Source: Actinacidiphila epipremni
GTDB taxonomy: Bacteria > Actinomycetota > Actinomycetes > Streptomycetales > Streptomycetaceae
Reading direction: 5' to 3'
NCBI RefSeq assembly: GCF_012034175.1
Contig: NZ_JAATEJ010000012.1
Location: forward strand, 62,001 to 126,000
Length of the DNA stretch: 64,000 nucleotides
Shown here: positions 25,509 through 33,604 of the stretch, one piece after another
How the letters are laid out: every line of letters begins with the position of its first letter
Position numbering within the stretch: position 1 is the stretch's first letter
Program-made: the position numbers and the translations under genes
The notes under the pieces: generated by a model
Database searches by the model: none
The model's input: the letters and a program-made list of their open reading frames with translations, nothing else
Told to the model about the DNA's origin: nothing

Positions 25509-26231
25509 TCAGAAGAGGTTCCGGGCGGTGTGCAGACCGCCGAGCCCGACGACGAGGAGCCCGGCGAGCCGGCGCGCCCACTCCTCGTCGACCGGCTCCG
25601 ACGACACCATCACCCGGTGCACGACCGCCCCGGCGACCACGTCGAAGATCAGGTTGTCCCGCCACGGCGCCGCCGCGCCGCCCGCCGGGGCGTCCGGGTC
25701 GGAAGGGTCCGAAGGGTTCTCCGGGTCCGCCGGGTCCGCCGGGTCGTCCGGCGGGATCTCACCGCGCTGCTGCGCCCGCTTCCTGCCCAGCACCACCAGG
25801 TGCTTCTGCCGGTCCACGATCGCCGCCCGGATCCGCAGCCGCAGCGCGTCGTCGTGCGTGGCCTCCGCGATCACCGCCATCAGCGCGGTCCTGGTCTCCG
25901 GCCGGTCCAGCAGCTCGGCGAAGCGCAGCACCACCCCGCGGATGTCGGCCTCCAGGCTCCCGCGGTCGGGCAGTTCCAGCTGCTCCTCGAACAGCGCCGC
26001 GACCGCGTCCACCACCAGCTCGTTCTTGCCCGGCCAGCGCCGGTAGAGCGTCGTCTTGGCCACTCCCGCCCGCGCCGCGACGTCCCCGAGCGTGAGCCGG
26101 CTCCAGCCCACCTCGGCCAGCGCGGACCGGGTCGCCGCGAGAATCGCCCGGTCGGCGGCGGCACTTCGCGGGCGCCCGGTGCGTTTGCCCGAGGACAGGC
26201 CGGAGCGGATGGCACACATAGGGCGGACCAT
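25509..26231 (-). CDS. TetR-family transcriptional regulator
   Basis: 240-aa TetR protein with N-terminal HTH (ILAATRSALAEVGWSRLTLGDVAARAGVAKTTLYRRWPGKNELVVDAV) and a ligand domain that resembles TetR_C_16/TetR_C_11. A low-complexity insertion DPADPADPENPSDPSDPDAP (about residues 165-185) interrupts the C-terminal part. ATG 26231 has no ribosome site, so it may be leaderless; ATG 26219 is an alternative. The palindrome TACCGGCCGGTA overlaps its start and a second copy lies 38 bp upstream, which suggests autorepression. Confidence 0.85.
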   Translation of the reverse strand: MVRPMCAIRSGLSSGKRTGRPRSAAADRAILAATRSALAEVGWSRLTLGDVAARAGVAKTTLYRRWPGKNELVVDAVAALFEEQLELPDRGSLEADIRGVVLRFAELLDRPETRTALMAVIAEATHDDALRLRIRAAIVDRQKHLVVLGRKRAQQRGEIPPDDPADPADPENPSDPSDPDAPAGGAAAPWRDNLIFDVVAGAVVHRVMVSSEPVDEEWARRLAGLLVVGLGGLHTARNLF

Positions 26232-26280
26232 ACCGGCCGGTAGGTAGCGTGACGAGTGAGCGGTCTCACACCGGCCGGTG
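26231..26280. promoter_or_regulatory. Paired ACCGGCCGGT palindromes upstream of TetR gene
   Basis: TACCGGCCGGTA (26231-26242) and CACCGGCCGGTG (26269-26280), both perfect 12-bp palindromes sharing a 10-bp core with 38 bp between starts. The first covers the TetR start. Likely TetR operators; in high-GC DNA short GC palindromes occur by chance, so confidence is moderate. Confidence 0.5.
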
Positions 26281-26537
26281 CCGCGCCGAAGATCCCCGTG
26301 CAGTTACGCTACGGGTCGTAGCGAAAGACCCCGCCGCCTCGGCGCGGGTGTTCCGCACACGCGGTTCCGGCGGCAACCACGCTCGTACGGATGGGGATCC
26401 GTACCACCGCACACATGTCGCGGCGACGCGGCACGGCACCACACGACCGGGTGGTCGGGGCCTCGCGAACCGGCGGGGAGCCTGGCCCGATCCCGGGTCT
26501 GCGCACGTTCGGGTCCGGGAGGGGGGAGGATTGCCTC

Positions 26538-27509
26538 ATGCAGCCACGGAACATGTCCATGAGCGGCGTGGTCGACCTCGCCGCGGTGAAGGCGGCCAAC
26601 GAGGCCAAGGCGAAGGCCGAACAGGCCAGGGCGCAGCGGCAGGACGCCGGCGCCTCCGCCGCCCCCGCTTCCCCGCTCGTCATCGAGGTGACCGAGGCGA
26701 CCTTCGAGAGCGATGTCCTGCAGCGCTCCGCCGAGGTCCCGGTCGTCATCAGCTTCTGGGCCGACCAGGCCGAGCAGAGCAAGCAGCTCAACACGGTGCT
26801 GGAGCGGCTGGCCGGCCAGTACCGCGGCCGGTTCGTACTGGCCACCGCCGAGGTCTACGCCAACCAGATGCTCTTCCAGCAGTTCGGGGTGCAGGGCGTG
26901 CCGGCGGTCTTCGCGGTGCTCGCCGGGCAGGCCATGCCGCTCTTCCAGGGCCTGGCGCCCGAGGACCAGATCGCCCAGGTGCTCGACCAGCTCGTCGCCG
27001 TCGCCGAGGAGCGCTTCGGCATCGTCGGCCCCGAGGTGGACCCCGGCGCCGCCGCCGAGCCGGCCGAGGCCGCGCCGCCGCGCCCGGCCACCCCGCAGGA
27101 GCTGGCGCTGGGCGCCGCGCACGACGCGCTGGACGCCGGCGACCTGCCGGGCGCGATCCAGGCGTACCGCAACGTGCTGGCCGACGAACCGGCCAACGTC
27201 GAGGCGAAGATCGGGCTCGCCCAGGCCGAGCTGCTGCAGCGCGTGGAGGGCGCCGACCCGCAGGCCGCCCGGGCCGCTGCCGCCGCCGCGCCCGGCGACG
27301 TGGCCGCGCAGCTCGCCGCGGCCGACCTGGACCTGGTCGGCGGTCATGTCGAGGACGCCTTCGGGCGGTTGGTCGACGTCGTGCGCCGGACGGCGGGCGA
27401 GGACCGGGACGCGGCGCGGGTGCGGCTGCTGGAGCTGTTCGAGGTCGTCGGCCCCGACGACCCGCGGGTGGTGGCCGCGCGGACGAAGCTGGCGCGGGTG
27501 CTGTTCTGA
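26538..27509 (+). CDS. Thioredoxin-fold/TPR protein (CnoX-like, no CxxC)
   Basis: 323-aa protein with a thioredoxin fold (about residues 50-155: VIEVTEATFESDVLQRSAEVPVVISFWADQAEQSKQLN ... FGVQGVPAVFAV) and a C-terminal tetratricopeptide-like helical region (about 195-320). The position of the CxxC catalytic pair is DQAE, so it cannot act as a disulfide reductase. The domain order matches YbbN/CnoX, a chaperone-like protein that passes clients to GroEL/DnaK. ATG 26538 has GGAGG 9 nt upstream. Function as a chaperone is inferred from the family. Confidence 0.85.
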   Translation: MQPRNMSMSGVVDLAAVKAANEAKAKAEQARAQRQDAGASAAPASPLVIEVTEATFESDVLQRSAEVPVVISFWADQAEQSKQLNTVLERLAGQYRGRFVLATAEVYANQMLFQQFGVQGVPAVFAVLAGQAMPLFQGLAPEDQIAQVLDQLVAVAEERFGIVGPEVDPGAAAEPAEAAPPRPATPQELALGAAHDALDAGDLPGAIQAYRNVLADEPANVEAKIGLAQAELLQRVEGADPQAARAAAAAAPGDVAAQLAAADLDLVGGHVEDAFGRLVDVVRRTAGEDRDAARVRLLELFEVVGPDDPRVVAARTKLARVLF

Positions 27510-28125
27510 GCGTGGGCATTTGCTCGGTGATTTAGCGATACGGCGACCGCTCTTTATCAAACCGTGACAATGGGTGGTCGCCGTCACCCCTCGTGATATG
27601 TCGGCACCGATGTGTCGGCACATCGTCATATATGCCGGAGTTCACCGGCCCTGTTTCCGCTACCCGGTGTGAGAATCCGCCGGGTGGCCGACGGACGTGC
27701 GACACGCATCCGTTACTCGCTAGTAATGAGCCCCTTGTGCGTCGGCCCCGAATGGACCACGATCGGCCAAGCTCGGTCCGTAGCCGGTGCCCGGCAGCCA
27801 GCCGGGGCCCTCGGCCCACGGGTCCCCGCCGAGCGGGAGCGCGCGGCAGCCGCCGCGCCCTCCGGGACAGGGGGGTCTCCGTCCGCCGGATGGAACCGGA
27901 TGGAGCCTGTCCAGCAGGTTGCGCGAGAGCGTGGCCAGTGGTTGTCGCTCGGGGGTGATCGCCGACGTCACGGACACCGCCGTCCGGACTGCCCGCCGGG
28001 GCTTCCCCGTGGGCTGGACGGCGCCGCCCGGCCCGGCGCTCCCCTTCCGAGGACGTAGCACTTCTCCCATCACCAGGCCTGGATCCACTTCCCGGCCGGA
28101 GATGTACGTCCGAGAAGGAGGAAAC
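27510..28125. other. 616-bp intergenic region, no gene seen
   Basis: No convincing reading frame with codon bias or ribosome site on either strand. It holds an imperfect hairpin at 27540-27584 (arm ACGGCGACC with GGTCGCCGT) that could end the thioredoxin-like gene, a direct repeat TGTCGGCAC around 27600-27618, and unusually AT-rich segments near 27510-27660 that may contain promoters for the secreted three-gene unit. A CDS may have been missed. Confidence 0.5.
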
Positions 28126-28752
28126 ATGGAATCGCACGTTCGTGGCGGTACCAGATGGCGCCGGTTCGCCGTCGTCATGGTGCCGAGCGTGGCCGCCACC
28201 GCCGCGATAGGCGTGGCCATCGCACAGGGGGCGCTCGCGGCGTCGTTCAGCGTGTCGGGCCAGCAGTTCAAGGTCCGGGCCGACACCCTGCACGGTGACG
28301 GCTTCGAGCAGTACGGGGCGCTGGACGTCAAGCAGGACGGCAAGTACGTGCCGGTGGCGGTGTCGGCGTTCACCGACGCCACCATCCACGGGCTGTGCCA
28401 GTCGGTCGTCATCCCGACGCCGATCGGCGATGTGACGCTGCGGCTGGAGGCGGGTAAGGGGAGCAAGGCCGTCACGGCCCACAACCTCTACATCGACCTC
28501 GACCAGCTCGACGCCAACGCCACGTTCAACGACATCAACATCGGTGTCGCGGCGGGCGCGAAGGGCCAGCCGGGCCCGGGCATCAAGGACAAGGACCTCA
28601 CCGACCCGGGTTCGTTCGCCCAGACGGCGAAGTCGGCCGACCTGGACAACGTCCAGCAGACGGCCTGGGCCACCAGCGCGGGCACCTTCACGCTCGCGGG
28701 CCTGAGCCTCAAGGTGCACCTGGGCTCCGGTTCCGGGGTCGAGTGCTTCTGA
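28126..28752 (+). CDS. DUF6230-family secreted protein
   Basis: 208-aa protein with a hydrophobic signal or anchor segment (RRFAVVMVPSVAATAAIGVAIAQGALAASFSVSG) followed by a beta-rich extracytoplasmic domain with conserved pattern FKVRADTLHGDGFEQYGALD and a Cys pair (GLCQSVVIPTPIG, final ECF). Matches DUF6230, of unknown function. It has a near-perfect AGGAGGAA ribosome site 4 nt before the ATG. It is the first of three genes that lie together in Streptomyces. Confidence 0.78.
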   Translation: MESHVRGGTRWRRFAVVMVPSVAATAAIGVAIAQGALAASFSVSGQQFKVRADTLHGDGFEQYGALDVKQDGKYVPVAVSAFTDATIHGLCQSVVIPTPIGDVTLRLEAGKGSKAVTAHNLYIDLDQLDANATFNDINIGVAAGAKGQPGPGIKDKDLTDPGSFAQTAKSADLDNVQQTAWATSAGTFTLAGLSLKVHLGSGSGVECF

Positions 28753-28853
28753 GCCCGGCCTGAGCCGCCGTCGGGCGAGCCGTGCGGGGCGCGGCTCGCC
28801 CATGGCCCCGGCCACCTTCTTCACGTAACGCCAGTTCCAGGGAGCTGTTTTCC

Positions 28854-29459
28854 ATGAGTGCCGAGTCGACAGGGGCTGTCGCCCAGCTGAACCGCGGCCG
28901 TATCGCCTTCCGGCACTGGCGGTGGGGACGCCCCTTCTGGGCCGGGCTGCTGACCATGCTCGCCGGGTTCCCCATCGGGTACATCCCGTACAACAACGTG
29001 ACCTTCGGCCAGTTGACCGTACGCATGGCGACCACCGCGGGCGCCGGCGCGCTCATCATCGGCGTGCTGCTGGCCGTGCTGGGCCTGACGATGTGGTTCC
29101 AGAGCGCGGTACGGATCTTCTCCGGCGTCGCGGCGATCCTGCTCGGCCTGGTGTCGATCCCGGTGGCCAACTTCGGCGGCATCGTCATCGGCTTCCTGCT
29201 GGCGCTCGTCGGCGGGGCCATGGCCGTCGCGTGGGTGCCGGGCAAGAGCCTTCCCGACGCGCCGGGGGAGAAGGCGGAGCTGCCGGGCGGCGACCCCGGG
29301 GCGTCGGGCGACGAAGCCGGCTCCGATTCCGGCTCGGGTGCTGACGCCGCCGTGCCCGCCGTGCCCGCGGACCCGTTCACACCGCCCGAGCCGGTGCACG
29401 CCGGCGTAGGGGCCGACGAAGAGACCACCGAGGAGAACGGGAGGCACCGTGCTGGGTGA
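28854..29459 (+). CDS. DUF6114-family membrane protein
   Basis: 201-aa protein with three to four membrane helices (PFWAGLLTMLAGFPIGYIPY, AGAGALIIGVLLAVLGLTMWFQS, SGVAAILLGLVSIPVANFGGIVIGFLLALVGGAMAVAW) and an acidic, Ser/Pro-rich cytoplasmic C-terminus. Matches DUF6114. ATG 28854 has GGGAG 9 nt upstream. The last 11 nt overlap the start of the next gene. Function unknown. Confidence 0.78.
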   Translation: MSAESTGAVAQLNRGRIAFRHWRWGRPFWAGLLTMLAGFPIGYIPYNNVTFGQLTVRMATTAGAGALIIGVLLAVLGLTMWFQSAVRIFSGVAAILLGLVSIPVANFGGIVIGFLLALVGGAMAVAWVPGKSLPDAPGEKAELPGGDPGASGDEAGSDSGSGADAAVPAVPADPFTPPEPVHAGVGADEETTEENGRHRAG

Positions 29460-30762
29460 CGAGGCTCAGCCGGCGGAGAGCGAGGGACCCGGCAGGGCGA
29501 CGTCCGGACCGCGGCACGCGGCGCCGCGCAAGCCGCTGCTGACCAAGCTGCACATGCCGCTGGGCAAGGCGGTGGCGCTGGCCGCGATGCCGACCGCGGT
29601 GCTGATGGGCATGGGCCTGACCCCGCACCTGGCGCAGGCCGACGAGCTGCCCAAGAGCCCGTACACGCCGGGCCCGTGCGTGACGCAGTCCGAGACGCCG
29701 ACGCCCACGTCGACCGGCTCCGGGTCCAGCTCCGGCTCCGGCGGCAAGGCGACGCCGAAGCCGACGACGAGCCCGAGCGCCGGCGCGAAGGGGGACGACG
29801 GCTCTTCCGCGCCTAAGCCGACGACGTCCCCGTCTCCGGAGGGCACCGCCAAGGCGAAGTCGCAGCCGAAGCCGGCGGACCCGACGACCGCGCCGGCGGC
29901 GAGCCCGAGCCCCAGCGCGAGTTCGGGCTCCGGTTCGGCCACGTCCTCGAACCCTTCGGACCCGCTGGGCCTCGGCGGCCTGCTGGGCGGGCTGCTCGGC
30001 GGCCTCACCGGCTCGTCCTCCTCCACCACCACCACCTCGCCGTCGCCGTCCGCGACGCCCACGCCGCCCACGCCGTCCGCCACCCCGACGACCAAGCCCT
30101 CGGACCCGGTGACGTCGACGGTCGACGGCGTGACGAAGACCGTGCAGGACGTCACGGGCACGGTCAAGGACACGACGAAGAAGACGACGGACGCGGCGAA
30201 GAAGACGTCCAAGGACGTGAAGTCGGCGAAGCCCGCGGACAAGCCCGCCGCGTCGGGGAGCGGGGCGGAGGGCTACCCCTGCCCGACCTACGACGCGAAG
30301 GCGCTCGCCGACGCGCAGACCGAGCAGGGCATACCGCTGCTGCCCGACGACCCGTGGGTGCTCAAGAGCTCGCTGCTGACGCTGTACGGCCTGAAGTACG
30401 ACGGCATCGTGCAGGTCAAGACGTACAGCGGCGGCGTGAAGGACGTGCTGAAGTTCACCGCGACCGGTATCGACATCGGTGACCTGCACCAGATCGTCAA
30501 CGGCCCGAACGGCACGAAGACCCACGTCACCGCCCGCTCCGGCTCGACGTCCACCTTCCGCAACGGCACGGTGACGATGTACACGGAGTCCCTGAGCGGC
30601 AACCTCCTCGGCGTCGTCCCCATCACCTTCACCCCGAAGGCCCCACCCCCCCTGACCCTCCCGGTCCTCTTCTTCACCGACGTCACGGTCATCCAGGCCG
30701 CCCAATTCGGCGGCGACCTCACCGTCCCCGGCATGAAGGTCCTCCCGGGCCAACCCTCCTGA
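29449..30762 (+). CDS. Large secreted Pro/Ser/Thr-rich protein
   Basis: 437-aa protein with a signal/anchor at residues 44-64 (KAVALAAMPTAVLMGMGLTPHLAQA), a long Ser/Pro/Thr/Lys-rich low-complexity region (about 70-265) and a folded C-terminal domain of about 165 residues (YPCPTYDAKALADAQTEQGIPLLPDDPWVLKSSLLTLYGLKYDGIVQV). The GTG start has GGAGG 5 nt before it and overlaps the DUF6114 gene, so the three genes are one operon. Streptomyces homologues have been called hydrogenase expression protein without evidence. Probable cell-envelope function. Confidence 0.75.
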   Translation: MLGDEAQPAESEGPGRATSGPRHAAPRKPLLTKLHMPLGKAVALAAMPTAVLMGMGLTPHLAQADELPKSPYTPGPCVTQSETPTPTSTGSGSSSGSGGKATPKPTTSPSAGAKGDDGSSAPKPTTSPSPEGTAKAKSQPKPADPTTAPAASPSPSASSGSGSATSSNPSDPLGLGGLLGGLLGGLTGSSSSTTTTSPSPSATPTPPTPSATPTTKPSDPVTSTVDGVTKTVQDVTGTVKDTTKKTTDAAKKTSKDVKSAKPADKPAASGSGAEGYPCPTYDAKALADAQTEQGIPLLPDDPWVLKSSLLTLYGLKYDGIVQVKTYSGGVKDVLKFTATGIDIGDLHQIVNGPNGTKTHVTARSGSTSTFRNGTVTMYTESLSGNLLGVVPITFTPKAPPPLTLPVLFFTDVTVIQAAQFGGDLTVPGMKVLPGQPS

Positions 30763-30774
30763 CCTCCACCCCAG

Positions 30775-30805
30775 CCGCCCGCCTCCGTTGCCCGGGGGCG
30801 GGCGG
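30775..30805. terminator. Convergent hairpin terminator
   Basis: CCGCCCGCC (30775-30783) pairs with GGCGGGCGG (30797-30805) around a 13-nt loop. It lies between the secreted protein gene (plus) and the RmlD-like gene (minus), which converge. Confidence 0.6.
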
Positions 30806-30812
30806 ACCTGTG

Positions 30813-31640
30813 TCAGCCCCCGGGCCGCAGGAACTGCCGGGCGCCGCGCAGCGTGGTGCGCAGCCGCTGCCGGGTCGCCCGGCTGTCCAGGCGCACGTCG
30901 AGGGCTCCGGGCCGGCCGCTCTCGGCCCGCAGGGCCACGGGAAGACGCGAGGCGTCGAGACCGTCGCGCCGGGCGATGAGGACGCCCAGTTCGTAACGGC
31001 TCACAGCGTCGGGCCCCGCGAGATGGTGCACGCCCGCGGCGTCGCCGGCCGCCAGCTCCAGCAGGGCAGCCGCGAGGTCGTCGACGTGCACGGGGCAGCG
31101 GATGTCGTCGGTGTACAAGGCGCCCTCGGCAACGCCGGAGGCAAGGTCGCGCACGTGCTGCTCGTGCCGGGAACGCCCGTGACCGATGATCAGCGACGGC
31201 CGGGCGACGACGGCCTTCGGGTGGACGGCGAGCACCCCGGTCTCCGCGGCAGCCTTGGCCGCGCCGTACGGGGTGACAGGATCCGGCGGGGCGGACTCGT
31301 CGTAGCGTCCCCGGCGCCCGGAGAACACGGCGTCTGAGGACACATGGACCAGGCCGGCCCCCTGCCGCACCGCCACCATCGCGAGCTGAACGGGCCCCGC
31401 CGCCGTAACCGCCGAATCCTCACGCCCACTCGACGCGTTGACCACCACCCGCGGCCTCACCTCGGCCATGACGTCATCCACACCCCCCGCGTCCCGCAGA
31501 TCCAGCCGCCGCCACCCGTCGGGCCCCGCAGCCCCGGGCCCACTCGCATACGTCGCAACCACCGCGTGCCCTGCCGCTCTGGCCCGCCGGACCAACTCGG
31601 CCCCCAGAAACCCACTGCCCCCGACGATCAGGATGGTCAT
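30813..31640 (-). CDS. RmlD-like NAD(P)-dependent sugar/epimerase reductase
   Basis: About 275-aa Rossmann-fold protein of the extended SDR superfamily: nucleotide-binding TILIVGGSGFLGAELV, serine region VHVSSDAVFSG, and catalytic YGAAKAAAE; the pattern SSDxVFxG with YGxxK resembles dTDP-4-dehydrorhamnose reductase. The C-terminal tail is Arg-rich. ATG 31640 has AAGGA 10 nt away; GTG 31649 is the alternative. It sits at the left edge of the accessory region, without other sugar genes nearby, so the substrate is unknown. Confidence 0.78.
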   Translation of the reverse strand: MTILIVGGSGFLGAELVRRARAAGHAVVATYASGPGAAGPDGWRRLDLRDAGGVDDVMAEVRPRVVVNASSGREDSAVTAAGPVQLAMVAVRQGAGLVHVSSDAVFSGRRGRYDESAPPDPVTPYGAAKAAAETGVLAVHPKAVVARPSLIIGHGRSRHEQHVRDLASGVAEGALYTDDIRCPVHVDDLAAALLELAAGDAAGVHHLAGPDAVSRYELGVLIARRDGLDASRLPVALRAESGRPGALDVRLDSRATRQRLRTTLRGARQFLRPGG

Positions 31641-31653
31641 GCGCCACACCGTT

Positions 31654-31891
31654 CCTTGAGGGCGTCCATGATGAGCGCCCGTGACGAGGGGACGTGCTCG
31701 CCGGTGCGCCTACGCCTCGGCGAGTTCGCCGGCCCGGACGCCGAGGACGAACGCGCCCCACGCCTCGGCGGTGAACACGAGGGCAGGCCCCTCGCGGTCC
31801 TTGCTGTCGCGCACCGCTACCGAGGCCGTTGCCGCGCCGACCTCGACGCACTGGCCGTTGCCGCCGCTGTACGACGACGTCCGCCATTGAA
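31654..31891. repeat. Segmental duplication, left copy
   Basis: About 238 bp that match 32158-32395 with a constant offset of 504 bp and few mismatches. It holds most of a DUF397 gene and about 55 bp of its 3-prime flank. No indels are seen over this length. Confidence 0.85.
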
Positions 31892-31913
31892 CGGACGCCG
31901 GGCCGCCCCTCAC
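31710..31913 (-). CDS. DUF397 protein, copy A
   Basis: 67-aa DUF397 protein: VQWRTSSYSGGNGQCVEVGAATASVAVRDSKDREGPALVFTAEAWGAFVLGVRAGELAEA. In Streptomyces such proteins pair with XRE/DUF5753 regulators (WhiJ/AbaA-type pairs) and affect development or antibiotic production; their molecular role may be toxin-antitoxin-like or anti-regulator. Nearly identical to copy C over the body, but the first ten residues differ, so the duplication boundary falls in the 5-prime end. Confidence 0.87.
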   Translation of the reverse strand: MRGGPASVQWRTSSYSGGNGQCVEVGAATASVAVRDSKDREGPALVFTAEAWGAFVLGVRAGELAEA

Positions 31914-31922
31914 CTCGCCCCC

Positions 31923-32150
31923 TTACGCCTGGTCGAACTCGCCTGCGGCGACCGCGTCGACGAAGGCGGACCAGGCGGCGGGGGTGAAGAGGAGGGCGGG
32001 GCCGGTCGGGTTCTTGCTGTCGCGGGTGGCTATGCGGTGGTCGTGCGGGGCCACCTCCACGCAGTTGCCGTTGTGGCCCGAGTAGGAGGACTTGGTCCAT
32101 TCCAGGCCGGCTTCGGCCGCGGATTCCAGGTAAGGCTTCACCTTGTTCAA
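31923..32150 (-). CDS. DUF397 protein, copy B
   Basis: 75-aa DUF397 protein with the same motif order (LEWTKSSYSGHNGNCVEVAPHDHRIATRDSKNPTGPALLFTPAAWSAFVDAVAAGEFDQA) but clearly more diverged than the flanking pair. It lies between the two duplicated copies on the same strand, so the duplication placed a copy on either side or the central gene was inserted later. Confidence 0.87.
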   Translation of the reverse strand: MNKVKPYLESAAEAGLEWTKSSYSGHNGNCVEVAPHDHRIATRDSKNPTGPALLFTPAAWSAFVDAVAAGEFDQA

Positions 32151-32157
32151 CCCATCT

Positions 32158-32395
32158 CCTTGAGGGCGTCCATGATGAGCGCCCGTGACGAGGGGACGCG
32201 CTCGCCGGTGCGCCTACGCCTCGGCGAGTTCGCCGGCCCGGACGCCGAGGATGAACGCGCCCCACGCCTCGGCGGTGAACGTGAGGGCAGGCCCCTCGCG
32301 GTCCTTGCTATCGCGTATTGCCACGGCCTCAGCCGCTGAGGCGACCTCCACGCACTGGCCGTTGCCGCCGCTGTACGACGACGTCCGCCACTCAA
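32158..32395. repeat. Segmental duplication, right copy
   Basis: Counterpart of 31654-31891 (offset 504 bp). The ancestral copy is probably this one, as it lies directly after the XRE/DUF5753 gene, the usual place for a paired DUF397 gene. Confidence 0.8.
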
Positions 32396-32417
32396 CTGAC
32401 GTCAGGTCAATTTCCAT
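32214..32417 (-). CDS. DUF397 protein, copy C
   Basis: 67-aa DUF397 protein beginning MEIDLTSVEWRTSSYSGGNGQCVEV. It lies 16 bp downstream of the XRE/DUF5753 regulator and is probably its original partner gene. An AAGGAG ribosome site occurs upstream of the ATG. Confidence 0.87.
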   Translation of the reverse strand: MEIDLTSVEWRTSSYSGGNGQCVEVASAAEAVAIRDSKDREGPALTFTAEAWGAFILGVRAGELAEA

Positions 32418-32433
32418 CCGGTGGGAACTCCTT

Positions 32434-33294
32434 TCACGTGATCTCGTGTGCCAGCGCGCCGATCAGGGCGCGGGAGTCGTCAGGACTCTGCGCCATGGCC
32501 CGCAGGTGGTCGAAGATCTGCTCGTACCGCCGGATGTCAGCCTCTGCTTCGAGGAACAGGTCACCGGCCATGCTTTCGTTGTACACGACCGCGGGGTCCT
32601 CGGTCGCAGGGAAATCGATCAGTACGAAGCTGCCGGGCATCCCCGGATGGGCACCGACGCCGAAGGGAATCACCTGGAGGGTCACGTGCGGCTGCTCGGT
32701 CATGTCGAGCAGGGCCCGAAGCTGCGCCGTCATGATCTCCGCTCCGCCGACCAGCCGGTGCAAGGCCGCCTCGTCGACGATGGCCCACAGTTCGAGGGGG
32801 TGTTCCTTCGTCAGAACGTGACGCCGTTCAACGCGTGCTCGTACCCGTTGGTCAACCTCCTTGGCGGTGGCTGTCGGGAGCACGCCCCGAATGACGGCCC
32901 GCGCGTACTCCTCGGTCTGGAGCAGGCCGGGGACGAAGGAGGACTCGTAGTTGCGGACACTGCGTCCCTCGGCCTCAAAGCTGATGTAGGCAGTGTATTC
33001 GTCGGGCAGATCGGCGTGATACGGCCGTAGCCACCCTTGCTCGTCCGCCTGCTTGGAAAGCGCCAAGATCTCCGAGCGCTGCGGGTCCTGCACGCCGTAC
33101 AGGTCGAGGAGCCCCATCAGCGTGCGCCGCTGGGGGCGGACGCGGGCCGTCTCCAGGCGGTACAGCGTCGCCTCGTTGATGCCCGTGCGCTGGGCAACGT
33201 CCTCCCTGGTCAACTGGCTTGCGTCCCGCAGCCGACGCAGTTCGCCGGACAACCGGCGAAGGCGGATCGTCGGCATCTGCCGCTTCGTGGGCAC
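32434..33294 (-). CDS. XRE regulator with DUF5753 domain
   Basis: About 286-aa protein with an N-terminal HTH (LSGELRRLRDASQLTREDVAQRTGINEATLYRLETARVRPQRRTLMGLLDLYGV) and a C-terminal DUF5753 domain (SFVPGLLQTEEYARAVIRG, then LRALLDMTEQPHVTLQVIPFGVGAHPGMPGSFVLIDF). This is the class of WhiJ-like regulators. I choose GTG 33294 because AAGGG lies about 8 nt upstream and the upstream in-frame extension to 33447 is rich in Met/Pro/Arg. The extension region includes repeated GCATGC motifs likely to be regulatory DNA. Downstream are three DUF397 genes. Confidence 0.88.
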   Translation of the reverse strand: MPTKRQMPTIRLRRLSGELRRLRDASQLTREDVAQRTGINEATLYRLETARVRPQRRTLMGLLDLYGVQDPQRSEILALSKQADEQGWLRPYHADLPDEYTAYISFEAEGRSVRNYESSFVPGLLQTEEYARAVIRGVLPTATAKEVDQRVRARVERRHVLTKEHPLELWAIVDEAALHRLVGGAEIMTAQLRALLDMTEQPHVTLQVIPFGVGAHPGMPGSFVLIDFPATEDPAVVYNESMAGDLFLEAEADIRRYEQIFDHLRAMAQSPDDSRALIGALAHEIT

Positions 33295-33387
33295 TGGCTC
33301 GACCCTTCGTTTGCCGTGCGGATCCAGGCGAGTTTGACCGACAGTCACCCGTGTCGGCAAGTCGTGTTGCGTTCGCACGGTCATCAA

Positions 33388-33444
33388 ATGCATGCCTTGC
33401 ATAATCCGCATCGGCGGAGGCATGCTGGGCATGCGCAAGCATGG
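33388..33444. promoter_or_regulatory. Cluster of GCATGC-type motifs in divergent control region
   Basis: ATGCATGC (33388-33395), TTGCATAA (33398-33405), GGCATGC (33419-33425), GGCATGC (33428-33434) and AAGCATGG (33437-33444) within 57 bp. It lies between the XRE gene (minus) and the 33605 gene (plus). Multiple copies of the same half-site suggest cooperative binding of a regulator, perhaps the XRE protein. Confidence 0.45.
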
Positions 33445-33604
33445 CACGGGCTGGTTCCAGCCACGTACCGGAGCGCTGCCGCGTCATGCCTTCGGGTTCC
33501 GGCGCGGCGGACGTGTACCCACGACCGGCTACGCAGAGTGGCGCAGCGCTGCTCTACGTAGCGAGGCTCATGGGACGACCACCTGCACACCTCAAGGAGG
33601 CGCC

